Source of the DNA: Neostapfia colusana
Lineage: Eukaryota > Streptophyta > Magnoliopsida > Poales > Poaceae
Assembly (NCBI GenBank): GCA_030760725.1
Contig: JASWHV010000002.1
Coordinates: 63,481,900-63,545,899, forward strand
Length of the DNA stretch: 64,000 bases
Reading direction: 5' to 3'
Shown here: positions 33,188-44,890 of the stretch, one piece after another
How positions within the stretch are numbered: position 1 is the stretch's first letter
How the letters are laid out: each line of letters opens with the position of its first letter
Notes under the pieces: model-generated
What the model was told of the DNA's origin: nothing
What the model saw: only the letters and a program-made list of their open reading frames with translations
Database searches by the model: none
Made by a program: the position numbers and the translations under genes

Positions 33188-36100
33188 TGCTGAGAGAGAC
33201 CTCTGCCCCGTCGACAGGACCTCGTTGGGTGGTGCCATGATATGTGGCACCCAACAGCACACGGGTTGAAGAAACACATCACATTACACAAATCATTTGC
33301 AGAAGCGTACAAAAGTGTTTTACAAATACTTATCTCAAAATAATTTATAGCGGAATACTATAACTCTCACGACTCATTTCTAACTTAGCAACAAACAGTC
33401 CAGCCCGCGGACGTTTCTTACTAGCAACACGAAGACAAACCACAGCGGCGAGGATGCTCTTTGAGTAAGCACTCGGAGGTTCCCGAGTCTCATCAGCATC
33501 CCTTCGCATAAGCATGGAGTCAAACCTGCAAAACAACTCGGATAGCATCCATGAGCACAACACTCAGCAAGACTTAACCGTCACCCTAAACATGAAACTC
33601 TATGTGAGGTTATGATCCTAAAGTAGGAAGGCATCATGCATAATAAACCCGCCTAAAAGTGAATCCATACATTCAGGTATTATTTGCAGCAATTTTAAGT
33701 AACCTTGGGCACGCCACATCGGGAGTCCACAATCAGACAAGAAACGCTTTCCCCTGATGTAAATTTCTCATGGCATAAAAGAATCTATTTTGCGCTAGCT
33801 ATTCATCAAACAAACATTTCAACGATAGTATAAACTTTAACCAATGTGATTAGTTCCTTTATCATGCAAGTTCTTACTACGTCACGACTGTGAGAACAAG
33901 TATTCTTGGTCCATCACGTGAGCGTCGGTGATTCGAATCAATAACGCCCGGACTACACGACACGTACACTCGTACTCGACGTTGCCTACAGCAACCATCA
34001 CTGACATTGTACGCTCAGCCTTTCTCCCGTTTCACCCCCGTTGAATCGATCAAGTCGCCCCGTACAGTAACCACTCTCATGGTGCACCTACCGACATGAG
34101 ATGTCATGAGAATGTTCCCCACATACTGCACACCGGCCGTTCACCTGAGGCGACCCGAAAAGGCCCAACGAAAGCTTCCCGAGGTACATCGGTTTACTGG
34201 GTCCCATAATACCAGCATGAGCCCGGTACACAACTCAAACTTGTTCAACAGGGCCGCATATGGATCGGTCCTTGACCAACACGGACAGCTCTATGGCACC
34301 CAGGCCCCTATGTCCTGCTGCCCCTACAACCTTCCGGTATCCACTTTAACTTGCTAATTCATTTATGAACCAATCCCGTGTGCCCCTGTTGTTCCTGAAC
34401 GTGCGAGTAGCATCTCACCACTCGATTCCTACCGAACCTTTCTTAAGAATGGCAGTTCTACACGGTGAAGGACACCTACCCAATACTCCATGGGTCATTT
34501 GGCTATGCAAGAGGAGTATCGAACACTAGACCTAATGCACAATTTATATCTTAACTGAAAGTGAATACAAAATAAAAACTTAACAGCTGTTAAATTCAAA
34601 CCGGAGCTTGCCTGTTTTGCAGGGTAGTCGTATATAAGCAGTTAGTATCCTTGCCGATCAACCCTTGATTCTCCGGAGCTTGATCCACTTCAATGAATCG
34701 CTCCTTTGAATCCCCTTCGTTGTGGTTCCTATTGAAATGCATATGCACATGGTTTATAGAATGTAATGGAAAGAAGTTATAGACTGGAGTTATTAGGAAC
34801 AGAGGTTGTGTGGAAAAACCAAGAATGGCTTCGTTTGCCTCTGTTGTGCAAAGAAACAGAAATGAACTAAATTGATCTTAGTGTTGTAGCTATACACTAA
34901 CTACTTTCTCTAATGAACATAATAGATTAGCTGAAAAGAATTGGATGCAACTGAAGAACAAAAACTCCAATGGCCTCAAAACTTTTACAGCAGGTTCTAT
35001 ACTACCTAGGGATTTATCTTGCCAAATTGCAGCTAATGTGGAGTCAAATGTTGTTCTCTATAATTCTCACAATGTTTCTCATGTATTTCCACCTATACAT
35101 AAGTATGGAGAATAAGAACAGGGAGTTTCAGGGTTCAACTTGAGCTGATAATTTACATGTGAGATCCTGATCACATGAAAGTAATTTGGTCCAAAATTCA
35201 GACCTTTTACTTTGGTAGTCCCTCCAGAAAATTCTTTAAGCATTTCTACTCTAAAGAATTAATTCTGAAGTAATGTGCATTTTCATGCCCAGTTATGTGA
35301 ACTACAATTTCAAGTATGTCTCAGGGAGCTTGCCTAAATTTTCCTATGATTTTTGGAGCTATGGATTTCCAGAATAGATTTTACAAGTGGGAAACATTTT
35401 CTGAAAGTGTTTCTGGACTCTTATGAACACAGCAGCTTGTATTTAGCAAATTCCTACTCAAATGATCTCCAAATGAGCTGAAACTTTGCTAGAAGGTCAA
35501 CAATATGCTAAAGAATATTCTGGCAAAATTTGAGGATTTTTGGATAACCCAAACTCCCTCAATAATTCTTTTTCAGAAAACTTCAAGGAATTTTCCAGAA
35601 TTATATGAATTTCATGCAAATCTGAGTTCATATTTGGATAGACCGTTGAAAAATGAATCCAATCCAATTGGAATCACTCAATTTGGAGGTTTCTAAAGAG
35701 ATCTATGATTTTCCAAAGTTTGAGCCATCTCTGGAAATATTTTCCTACAGAAAAGTCTACTGGGTCCACGTGTTTAAACCTCAGCCAGTAGAATCACAGC
35801 CACAGTGGGTTCACAGAGTTCTCCGTGCGCCAGCACACAGGATCCAGGCCACAACTGATCCCAGTTTAAAATTTCTGCCACTGACAGACGGGCCCGACCC
35901 CCTTTCTTCAACCTCCGGCCGTTCTCCTCGCGCGCGCACGCTCAGCTCGCCGGAGCAAACTGCTACTCGCCGGTTTGCCGTTTCCGGCCACCGCTCAAGC
36001 TGAAGTTTGCCGCCAGGGGGTTTGCAACGTCGAGGAACACGGTTGTGGGGTTATCTAGGGCTGCTGACGACCGGAGATGCCCCGGCGACGTGCGGCGGCC

Positions 36101-37500
36101 TCGGTTGAAGTTCGGCGCCGTCGTCTGAGGTTCCTAGCCTGCCAAAACCTCGACCAACTAGCTCTACGGCATCAGTAGATGATTTCCAAGCTCGGCAAGG
36201 CCCTGAGTTAGCTCGGAAACGGCGGTAAAGGGATCGACACCGTGCGCCCGATCGGTCCCGTGAAGAACACCCTCGGTAGAGCTCAAAATCCGTCGCTATG
36301 GGGTGTTTTCATGTGATGGATGCTAAAGGGAATTTGATCGCCGGTTAGTACAGCTGATACGTGCAAGATTTGAGGACCTATGGAGGATCAGAGAACGTAA
36401 ATTCGAAGAAACCGTACCGGCTGCTTGGGTTGAACTCGCCGGAGCAAAATATTCAAATTTGTCGTCGATGCTGCACGATTTGCTCCAAGAATTCGAGGAG
36501 AGTAGCACCTCAGTAGCACGCTCCCATAGCCGTGATCGCTTGGCCGTGAAAACCCCTGTGGAGGGCTGTCCACGAGCGCCCGACTGTCGGCTTGAGCTTG
36601 GTCACCGCTGTGGAGTTTGTTCTCGGGCAAAGGAGGCCAGAGCTCGCCGGTTTCTGGGTCGGGGAGGTGTGCATTGAGCTCAGGGTGTTGTTTAGCAGCT
36701 CAGAGGAGGGTGGCACGAGGGTTGCTGCCGATTTCCCGATCAAACTGAGAGCGGAGGGCAGAGGAGAAACTTTGCTCGGTGTTCACGCGAGGAGGAGGAG
36801 GCAACTGAGCCTTTGCTCGTTCTGAGGAGAAGTGATCACGCTGAGGCACGAGGGGGGCACTCATTCGGTCTCCAGCGCGTTGGGGCAACGAGCAGGTAGT
36901 GGCGCGGTGGCTTCCTCGGTGCCGTCCGGGCAGCTCTCGGTCAGTTCGAGTAAAACAGAGACTTTTGCTTCCTTTGCAAGTCAAAAGTTGTTCACTGACT
37001 TGTGGGTCCCACCCCACATTTTCCTCACAAATATCTTCTCATGTTGATCTCCCCAAAACCCACAGTTTGAATTTTAATTGTGGGCTAACAATTGAATTTC
37101 CCCAGCTTCAGTTTAAACTTGAATAGCAAATTTGCATTTGGATGGAATTTGAAAATGCTTCCATAATTCTTTTTTGGAGCCCACCCTAAAAATGAAAAGT
37201 TATTCATCCACTTTTTCCCAAATTTCCAACTCTAGGGCTGCATGGTTATTCAAAGTTTTAGCCACCATTGTGTGAACTTTGAATTTGAAATCTGATTTTA
37301 AAACTTTCATGCAAAGAGGTATTTAAATCCTTATTGGTTCAACACTTTCAAATAAATTTGTGAACCTCATTTTGGACAATCATCCATGCATCACTTTGCA
37401 AGAAGAAAAGTTTTAGCATGTCCCATTTTTCATGTCTTTGCCACACATATGAATTCAAACCTAGGTTTTATTCATACACACGTTTTGGGACTTTTATACA
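33188..37500 (-). repeat. F1 5' LTR (4313 bp)
   Basis: Boundaries follow from the primer site on the left and the target duplication TTCCT (37501-37505) on the right. On the + strand it starts TGCTGAGAG and ends TTTTATACA. Candidate exon copies: 34728-34612 with GC donor, and an exon from 33525 that stays open to about 33345 in this copy. Confidence 0.93.
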
Positions 37501-37644
37501 TTCCTCCATTTCTATGGTTCTTTCTCCATTTCCATGGTTCTTTTCTCCATTTCTATGGTTCTTTCTCCATTTATACTTCTTTTATAATGTTTCTCTACAT
37601 GAAAAATGTATACAATTCATGGAAATGAATTGTAGGGTGTTATA
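37501..37644 (-). repeat. E1 3' LTR, U3 end
   Basis: The first five bases are the F1 target duplication, then the pyrimidine minisatellite continues to about 37575. The LTR ends GGGTGTTATA on the + strand, so the element strand starts TATAACACCC, a mutated TGTAACACCC as seen in the B LTRs. Confidence 0.88.
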
Positions 37645-37663
37645 AACCTACCCCCCCCCTTAA
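37645..37663 (-). other. Polypurine tract of E1
   Basis: On the element strand TTAAGGGGGGGGGTAGGTT precedes the LTR. It is preceded by GGGCGAGATTCAG, related to the hairpin of A1 and F1. Confidence 0.8.
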
Positions 37664-37689
37664 ACTGAATCTCGCCCTCCAGATTCGAT

Positions 37690-40650
37690 AGAGTGGAGAA
37701 TAGATGAGGGAATTCTGCCTTGAGATCTTACTCATGCTCCCATGTAGTTTCGGCTTCCGAGTGATGGCTCCACTGTACCTTGCACCAACGGATCACTTTG
37801 TTCCTCGTGACCCTTTCCTTCACGTCCAAAGTTTTGACGGGGTGCTCCGCGTAGGTCAGATCCTCTTGAAGCTCGAGCTCATCCATCGGTACTTGTTCTT
37901 CCGGTACTCTTAAGCACTTCTTTAGTTGGGACACGTGAAACACGTCGTGCACGTCGGAGAGGTGCATTGGCAGCTCTAGTTGATAGGTCACTTTTCCTCG
38001 CTTATCCAAAATCTCGAATGGCCTGATGTAGCGAGGTGCTAACTTGCCCTTGACCTTGAACCGTCGTTGGCCTCAGATAGGCTATACCTTAAGATACACG
38101 AAGTCTCCAACTTCGAAGGTCAATTTTCTTCGCCTATTGTACGCTTAACATTTTTGTCGTGACTGAGCAGCCTTCAAGTTTTCTCGTATTGTTTGGACTC
38201 GCTTCTCAGCATCTTGCAGCACTTCAGGTCCAAACACTTTACTCTCTCCGGTCTCATTCCAGAACAGCGGCGTTCTACACCGTCTACCATACAATGCTTC
38301 GAAAGGTGTCATCTTCAAGCTGGCTTGATAGCTGTTGTTGTATGAGAATTCAGCATACGGCAAGCTCCTATCCCAACTACGCCCATGTTTCAAGGCGCAA
38401 GCTCTCAACATGTCTTCCAAAATTTGGTTTGTCCTTTCAGTTTGCCCGTCGGTTTGCGGGTGATAAGTGGAGCTGAAATTCAGTCGTGTACCCATGGCTT
38501 CATGCAGCTTCTTCCAGAACCTAGAGGTAAATTGAGAACCCTGATCTGAAACTATCGTCTTCGGAACTCCATGGCGACACATGATTTGCTCCCTATACAG
38601 CTCGGCTAGTTGTGCAACGCTATACTTGGTTCTAACAGGAAGGAAATGGGATGTTTTCGTCAATCGATCCACAATAACCCAGAATAGAGTCGTAACCCGA
38701 TTGAGTACGTGGCAATCCGACGATGAAATCCATGCTGATGTCTTCCCACTTCCACTCGGGTACTTTCAGTGGCTGCAACAGTCCAGCGGGTCTTTGATGC
38801 TCGGCCTTCACCCGTTGGCATGTATCGCATAAGGCAACATATTCAGCTATGTCCCTTTTCATACCATCCCACCAATAGCATGTTTTCAGGTCCTTGTACA
38901 TCTTTGTACAGCTGGGTGTATGGAATAAGGTGAGTCATGTGCCTCCTTTAATATCGTGTCGCGGATGTGCTTCACGTTAGGCACACAAATCCTTTTCCAT
39001 AACCAAAGCGTGCCTTTCTCGTCTTCCTTGAAATCCTTTTATATGCCTTGTCGGATTCTTTCCTTGATTTCCTCATCTGTTGCTTGGCCATCTCGTTTCT
39101 CTTGTTCCAGCAAAGAGTTAAGTTCTATCACTTCCATCCCGTTCAAGAACCTGAGACGTAACTGTTCGAACTCCTTGCGCAGCTCGGACGGGAGCTCCCG
39201 AACCGTGAGTTGGTGACATGCTCCCTTTCGGCTCAACGCATCAGCTACTACATTGGCCTTTCCGGGGTGATAATTGATTCCAACATCATAATCCTTGATG
39301 AGTTCCAACCATCGACGTTGCCTCAAATTCAGCTCATGTTTCTTTAGTTGTCTCGACGCATAGGCTACCACTTGTCCTTCTTGCATGAGCACACATCCAA
39401 GCCCTTATCTTGATGCGTCACAATATATGTCAAAGCTCTTGCTCACGTCCGACAATACCAAAACGGCGCTGTTGTTAATCTCTTCTTTAGTTCTTCAAAG
39501 CTTTCTTGACACGCTGGTGTCCACTGAAATGCTTTCCCCATCATTAGCAATTCAGTCATAGGCTTCACTATTTTGAAGAAATCCTTGATGAACCGGCGGT
39601 AGTATCCAGCCATCCCAAGGAAACTCCGAATATCACTCACATTCTGCGGTTGGTTCCACTTCAGAACATCTCCCACTTTTCTGGGATCAACCGATACTCC
39701 TCCCCCGGAGATGATGTGGCGTAGGAACGATATATCCTGTAGCCAAAATTGACACTTTCTGAACTTATCATACAATTGATCCTCCCGCAGTTTCTGCAAT
39801 GTTAACCTCAAGTGTTCTTCGTGTTCTTCTTCCCTTTTCGAATACACCATGATGTCGTCAATGAAAACCACGACGAACTTGTCCAAGTACTCTATGAAGA
39901 CCTTATTCATGAGGTACATAAAGTATGCAGGTGCATTCGTTAACCCAAAAGACATAATGGTATATTCATATGAACCATATCGTGTTCGAAATGCAGTCTT
40001 GGTTATGTCGGAGGGCTTAATCTTCAGCTGGAAGTATCCCGACCGAAGATCAATCTTGGAGAAAATTTGGGCACCTTTCATTTGGTCGAACAGGTCGTCT
40101 ATACGGGCAGCGAGTATTTATTCCTGATCATCACCTCATTGAGAGACATATAGTCCACACACATCCTTTGGGTCCCATCTTTCTTGTCTACGAAGAGCAT
40201 GGGGGCTCACCATGGTGACGAGTTTGGGTGTATAAAATCCATTTCTAGCTGCTCCTGAATTTGCTTCTTGAGCTCCACAAGTTCATTAGCGGGCATCCTA
40301 TACGGCCTCTTCGCTGTAGGTGCAGTTCTGGGTACTAAATCAATAGCAAATCCAATGTCCCGGTCAGGTGGTATACCTGGAAGTTCTTCTGGGAACACAT
40401 CTGAATATTCTTGAACCACCGGAATGCTTTCCAATGTTGTTTCTTCGATGTGGTTCAGCATTGCCTTCTTGGTTGCCGTTTGGGCTGCCTCGAACTCAAT
40501 ACGAGTACCGTGCTCACTTGTCACCTGCACGATCCTCTCAGCACATTAAATCACTCTGTTGTGCTCGCTTAACCAGCCCATTCCAAGTATTATGTCAATC
40601 CCATGGGAATCCAAGACAATAAGGTTGGCAAGAAAGACTACCACCTTATT
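37690..40650 (-). pseudogene. Pol of E1, decayed, gag missing
   Basis: Pieces in order: protease C part (LDSHGIDIILGM, near 40600), linker and reverse transcriptase start (40530-40207), reverse transcriptase (40081-39443, VVVFIDDIMVYS), RNase H (39392-39039), integrase finger (38901-38632), integrase core (38672-38145), integrase C part and chromodomain (38009-37728, VIRWCKVQWSHHSEAETTWE). Several frameshifts separate them. RNase H lacks about 46 residues, joined as KKHE|LNLRQ near 39333, so its catalytic Glu and one Asp are gone. Sequence to the right of about 40650 is ORF1-gag spacer, so Gag and the protease active site are deleted. Confidence 0.9.
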
Positions 40651-40955
40651 TTAATGCTTACTCTCGGAATAGAATTCAGAATTGAAAGAAGATATTTCCC
40701 AACTATATGCGTCAAGGTATATGAGACTAAGCAACTTCTTTTATTAATATCAGCCTCTATGAGGATGTGAACAAGTGCCGAAGCATCTCACATCTCTCTA
40801 CTATGTGAGATGTGGACTTTCACAGAAGCGTCCCACAACTCACACCCAAGCACACAAACATAAGCAATCATCACAATAATTCAGTACACCACTCTTATTC
40901 AAGCTACTATGATCTAAGAATTCCTATCACAGCTTTATTCAATGGAAACCTAAAC

Positions 40956-41891
40956 TTAATCGTGAGAACCGGTGCTGTTCTCTCTGTGTGACGGGGGTGG
41001 TCCATACATGGGCCCACGCCATAGTGAGTCGGCAGTCCATATAGGGATACATGATGATAGTGCTCCATTTGCTCCCGCGTTGGCACGAGTCTCCTCTTGT
41101 TTCTCCAGCAAATACAGCTTCTTGCAGAGGTAACAGATCTCTTCTTGTGCGCTTGCATAGCGGTTTCCTTACTCCACGACCAACCTCTTTGACTTGTCAG
41201 CTGCTTGTGGGTTGGAAAGAGCTGTTAAATGGGTTCCAATGATCTCCCTTGTACCACTCTTCCGATACGGGTTCAGCTCAAAAGTGGTGTCCTCAAGCTG
41301 CTCATGGAAAGCGTAGCACAGTCCAGTGAGTGCTTCCCATGCAGCATCATCGATAGCTTCTGCCGTTGTAGCTCTCCATGTGGGTGTGAAGTGCCGGGTG
41401 ACAACCCTACCGTTAGATAGGATGATTACATCAGCCTTCCACTCTTCATGTCCGTGACGAGGGACTTTCTTGAGGATATACTCTGGGTATAAGCTGCAGC
41501 AATCCAGAAATTCTTTGAGCTCCCTGGATGTGTGTCCTCCTTCCACTCCGTCGGACCGAAATTCTTGAACTGAATGGTTGGACCATTCATCACCTTGATT
41601 ATTGGTCTCAGAAAGGGGTGGCTCCTCCTCGGGTTCATCTCCTCCCGTCATAGTTTCATGAGGCTCCACAGGGTGTAAGCCCGCCTGAAACTCCTCCTGA
41701 GGTGCGTACCAATGCCGTTCTTGTGGATCATGCTCCATATCTTCTTCGAATGGTTCCACCTCTTCCGGGTCCTCTTCCTCATTTATAGAGCTATTGACTT
41801 CCTCTTCATCATGAGGTTCTGTCTTCACCTCCTCCCAATATGGTCCATCAGACACCTCACTTATGCGTGGCGTGCTCCTGATCACCGGCAT
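40956..41891 (-). pseudogene. ORF1 of E1, one premature stop (open 240 codons)
   Basis: The ATG at 41891 follows TTATTTATAG directly. The frame is open to TAA at 41171-41169; after that stop the same frame stays open to TAA 40958-40956 and contains a Glu/Leu/Lys-rich, coiled-coil-like piece (QEEICYLCKKLYLLEKQEE). The full length would be about 311 codons, close to 314 in A1. Residues about 122-213 carry the shared core (LYPEYILKKV, a Trp, CYAFHEQLEDTTF, YRKSG, with RATTAEAIDDAAWEAL before). The N-terminal 120 residues are very acidic, unlike A1 and B1. Function is unknown. It is far better kept than the neighbouring pol. Confidence 0.75.
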
Positions 41892-42116
41892 CTATAAATA
41901 AGACATGAGAAACTTTAGAGAAGGAAGAAATAACTCCAAAACTTCAGAAGTTGTAAAGCAAGAAAGCAAAGGTGTTGCTGTCCAAAAGAAGAGAAAAGAG
42001 GGGCTGAAAATAGCACTTTGCGGTGGCTGAATTGACAAGTAAAGTGCAGCAGCAAGCAATTTTCGAAAATAGAAGTTTAGAGGGGTGTGCCTATGTGTTT
42101 TAGAGTGTCCATTCTA

Positions 42117-42507
42117 CCCATGGCAGTCCTCCTCGACTCCCATTCCCCGCGCCATCCACGGTCCATAACAAGCTAGCAACACACCTAATTAATCAGCTAA
42201 GCGCACCCATATTTGGCCTTGTGGTGGCACTGTTTTCCTGGCATATTCTCGCATGAACCGGTCCTTAGATCTATGGCAAGTTCCACCATCTCATCCAGCA
42301 ACATTCACAAACCAAGCTTGCCTAGATCTCCCCAATTCCATGCCCATTGACATCATTAAGATCTCATCATCATTATTCATATGAGTGCAGTAGCTAGACA
42401 TGTTTTATTTCAGCTTCCCGTATCCCATGAATTAAGCGAAGAAAAAAAAGGAAAAACGACCATACTCGACTCATCAACTTTACCGGTGACAAGGATGGTT
42501 AACAAAA
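42117..42507 (-). repeat. E1 5' LTR remnant
   Basis: It is very similar to 21268-21660 of the E1 3' LTR and less so to E2 (43625-44000). Its left edge joins the leader at a deletion; its right edge is the E2 insertion point, with CAAAA (42503-42507) as the probable target duplication. Confidence 0.85.
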
Positions 42508-42640
42508 TGTGACGCCCTTAATTCTGTGGAAAACCACGGAACCAAGAACTGATGCATATGTGTGCCTAGGATGTTCATCACACATACACATATGTTCCAC
42601 AAACTGAATTCAGAATATATATTACCACGAATAACAGGGT

Positions 42641-42646
42641 TTTATT
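42641..42646 (-). terminator. Polyadenylation motif in E2 LTR
   Basis: On the element strand TGTAATAAAACC, about 170 bases after the split ORF stop. Confidence 0.5.
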
Positions 42647-42816
42647 ACAATGTCTCATGAGTCTTGGACTCATGCTAACAGAGGAAGTCTTAATCTAACA
42701 GCGGAAGTCTTTATTTTAGCAGCGGAAGTCTTCTAACTAATGCGGAAGCAATCTAAGTAGCAGCGGTTCCATCCCTACTCCATCTCAACAGGCAAGGTTG
42801 AGAACAGATTACACGC

Positions 42817-44195
42817 CTAAGGCTCCACTTGGTTTTCATAATAATCTTCCCCTGTAGCTGATGATGAAGTAATAATGCAAGTTTGAGTACAATGATGTAC
42901 TCAGCAAGTGCGAGAAAATCTGATATGTAGCTCACAACAAGGTAGGTATAAAAGGCTCATTTGCAGAAAGCAAAGTTATTTATCAAAACCACGATAAAAA
43001 CAGCAACTTAACTTTAAGTGAACGTAATCCCAAGATGTATTAAAATACCAATCATACCTCCATTATGTTCATTACCTTCCATGTCCAACCAGACATTAAT
43101 CAACTTCATTCTTGTTCAGGAATACCTTCTCGTATTCGCTACCATATCATGAATACCATCTCGTATTCGCTACCATTTTATCTCATAAACAATTCCGTCT
43201 CACACCGAGACCAATCTCGTTGCCATGACTCAACAGTCATGTAACCAAATCTTATCACCCGGACTCAACAGTCCCGAAAACCAAAACCAAACCTTATCCA
43301 AAACCTTCCAAAACCATCCCAAAATAACCATTCAACTAATCATGGAAGTTGGCCAGGCGCTCGTGACCGTAAGCTCGGCTATCATGATAGTTTTAGACTC
43401 TGCAGAGTTTGCACCACTATACCCACAAGTTTGTAATTTCATCACCCGTCGGCGACTGCAGAACCTCCATTACACCAGTACACAACCGTCGGTGTATGGC
43501 CGAGAGATCACAAAATAGTCTTTACAAAGGGGTTACTAGATGTATGGACTCACTAAGGTTTCACCGGCAGGCTAAAATCTCCAATTCTCCCACCCACAGG
43601 CCCCCTCTTGTGCCATGTAGTTCCCAGGGCAGTCCTCACTCGACTCCCATTCCCCTCGCCTTCCACGGTCCATAACAATCTAGTAACTTACCTAATTACT
43701 CAGCTAATATGCACCCATACTTGGCCTTGTGGTGGCACTGTTATCCTGGCATGTGCTCGCATGAACCGGTCCTTAGATCTACGGCAAGTAAACCACCATC
43801 TCATGCTACCTCATTCACAAACCCGGCATGCCTAGATCTCCCTCCGATCCATGTCCATTATCAACATCAGTTTCTCATTATCATTACGAGTGCAGTTAGC
43901 TAGACACATCTATCTCGCTTCCCAATCCCATGGACTCAGCGAAGCATAAAAGCAAAAACCATACCCGACTCATAAACTTCCCTGGTGACAAGGGTGGTTT
44001 AACCAAAACTTGTAAACTCCTATAAAAGGGTTTCCATCATGTTTGACTCAAGCACACACACCTTTTCGCAAACAAAACAGTTTTCCAAAATATGGGATCA
44101 ATATGGTCAAGGGCACTTGCCTTGTTCTGGCTGTTCTGGTTGCTCAAAATCTTGTTGTTGTAGTCCATCGTAGGTAGCTCCCTGAGCTTGTCCTT
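42817..44195 (-). other. Split LTR ORF, exons 2 and 3 (E2)
   Basis: Exon 2 is 44195-44121: acceptor GTATAG, phase 1, Gln/Glu-rich (GLQQQDFEQPEQPEQ), then GC donor CAAG|GCAAGT. Exon 3 is 42851-42817: acceptor GCTACAG, same phase, EDYYENQVEP then TAG. Intron length is about 1.27 kb. A strong donor (CATAAG|GTAGGT) lies near 44510, downstream of the TATA box, but the exon before it has no ATG, so the start is not settled. Confidence 0.5.
43345..43600 (-). other. Conserved noncoding block in LTR intron (E2)
   Basis: Contains two neighbouring palindromes: CTATCATGATAG (43379-43390) and ACTCTGCAGAGT (about 43399-43410). The B2 LTR has CTGTCATGACAG at the first site, so both arms changed together. 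E1 has CTATCATGATAG at 21026-21037. Confidence 0.6.
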
Positions 44196-44687
44196 CTATA
44201 CATGATCACGCACATACAAGATTCACAACAATCAATATCATGCACAAACTTTAACTAGATGCGATGATGCATGCAATCCTATGATCAGTTTCTATTAGAT
44301 TAGTTTATACGTGTTCTTGCATGGTTTGCATGGGTTTTTCAATTAACAGAGGTGTTCGGATCAAATGTGGACATGGCGCTGATCTTGACTCTAGATCAAA
44401 CTGATCAACATGTGATCTGTCCACGAAAAAGCTTCTGTTCAAAAGGAATCAAAGAACAGATGCAAAGAAAATGCGATGATGTCGTAAGGTAGTATTGGAG
44501 ACCTACCTTATGTTCTTCTTGGTCTCGGGTCCTCCTAGCAAGACAGATCGTTGGGGATTTCTTCCGGCGATCTCCCTCGACCGAACTCCAGCAAAGGGTT
44601 TTACTCGGCGAGCTGGGGCTAGGGATCTAAGTCGTCGGCTCAGGAAGTGGAAAAGAAGTTTGTGGTTTTGGCCAAAGGTTCTGGGTT

Positions 44688-44696
44688 CTATTTATA
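44688..44696 (-). promoter_or_regulatory. TATA box of E2 LTR promoter
   Basis: TATAAATAG on the element strand, with the G-box array starting about 195 bases upstream. Confidence 0.7.
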
Positions 44697-44890
44697 ATCG
44701 GGAGGAGAAGAGTCCTAATCTGATCGTATTTTGAATAAGAGTCCGATTCAAATTGTCGTTGAATCTTAACAACTTATCTTTAGTTGATTTGGTGCGGTAA
44801 CATTGTGGAATTCATGTCGGTTTCTTCCCGTACTGGTATTTCCACGCGTACAGAAGCAAAAACCGCTCCAGAACTCGTTACCTCCACGGT

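Larger units (their letters stand above)
22841..37500 (-). mobile_element. LTR retrotransposon F1, complete but decayed (14.66 kb)
   Basis: Two LTRs of 4.31 kb flank an internal region with primer site, leader and gag-pol on the - strand. Target duplication TTCCT is present at 22836-22840 and 37501-37505. The two LTRs differ at many places by eye, and pol is broken several times, so F1 is clearly older than A1. Gag-pol and leader resemble family A most, but F1 has no ORF between leader and gag. Confidence 0.95.
37645..42507 (-). mobile_element. E1 internal region and 5' LTR remnant (decayed retrotransposon)
   Basis: Order on the - strand: remnant 5' LTR (42507-42117), leader without a visible primer site, ORF1, spacer, pol without gag, polypurine tract, then the 3' LTR pieces at 37644-37501 and 22840-20949. 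E1 is the oldest host in the nest: B1, F1 and E2 all inserted into its LTRs. A deletion joins leader to mid-LTR near 42116, removing primer site and LTR end. A second deletion near 40650 removes gag and the protease start. Confidence 0.87.

Noticed and set aside
38971..40650. Host gene or exon in the decayed E1 interior
   Set aside because: All recognisable peptide pieces align in order with Ty3/gypsy pol; no host-like domain was found.
44340..44375. MSTF-like start in E2 similar to one in A
   Set aside because: Only four residues match, no good donor follows, and E1 lacks the ATG; probably chance.
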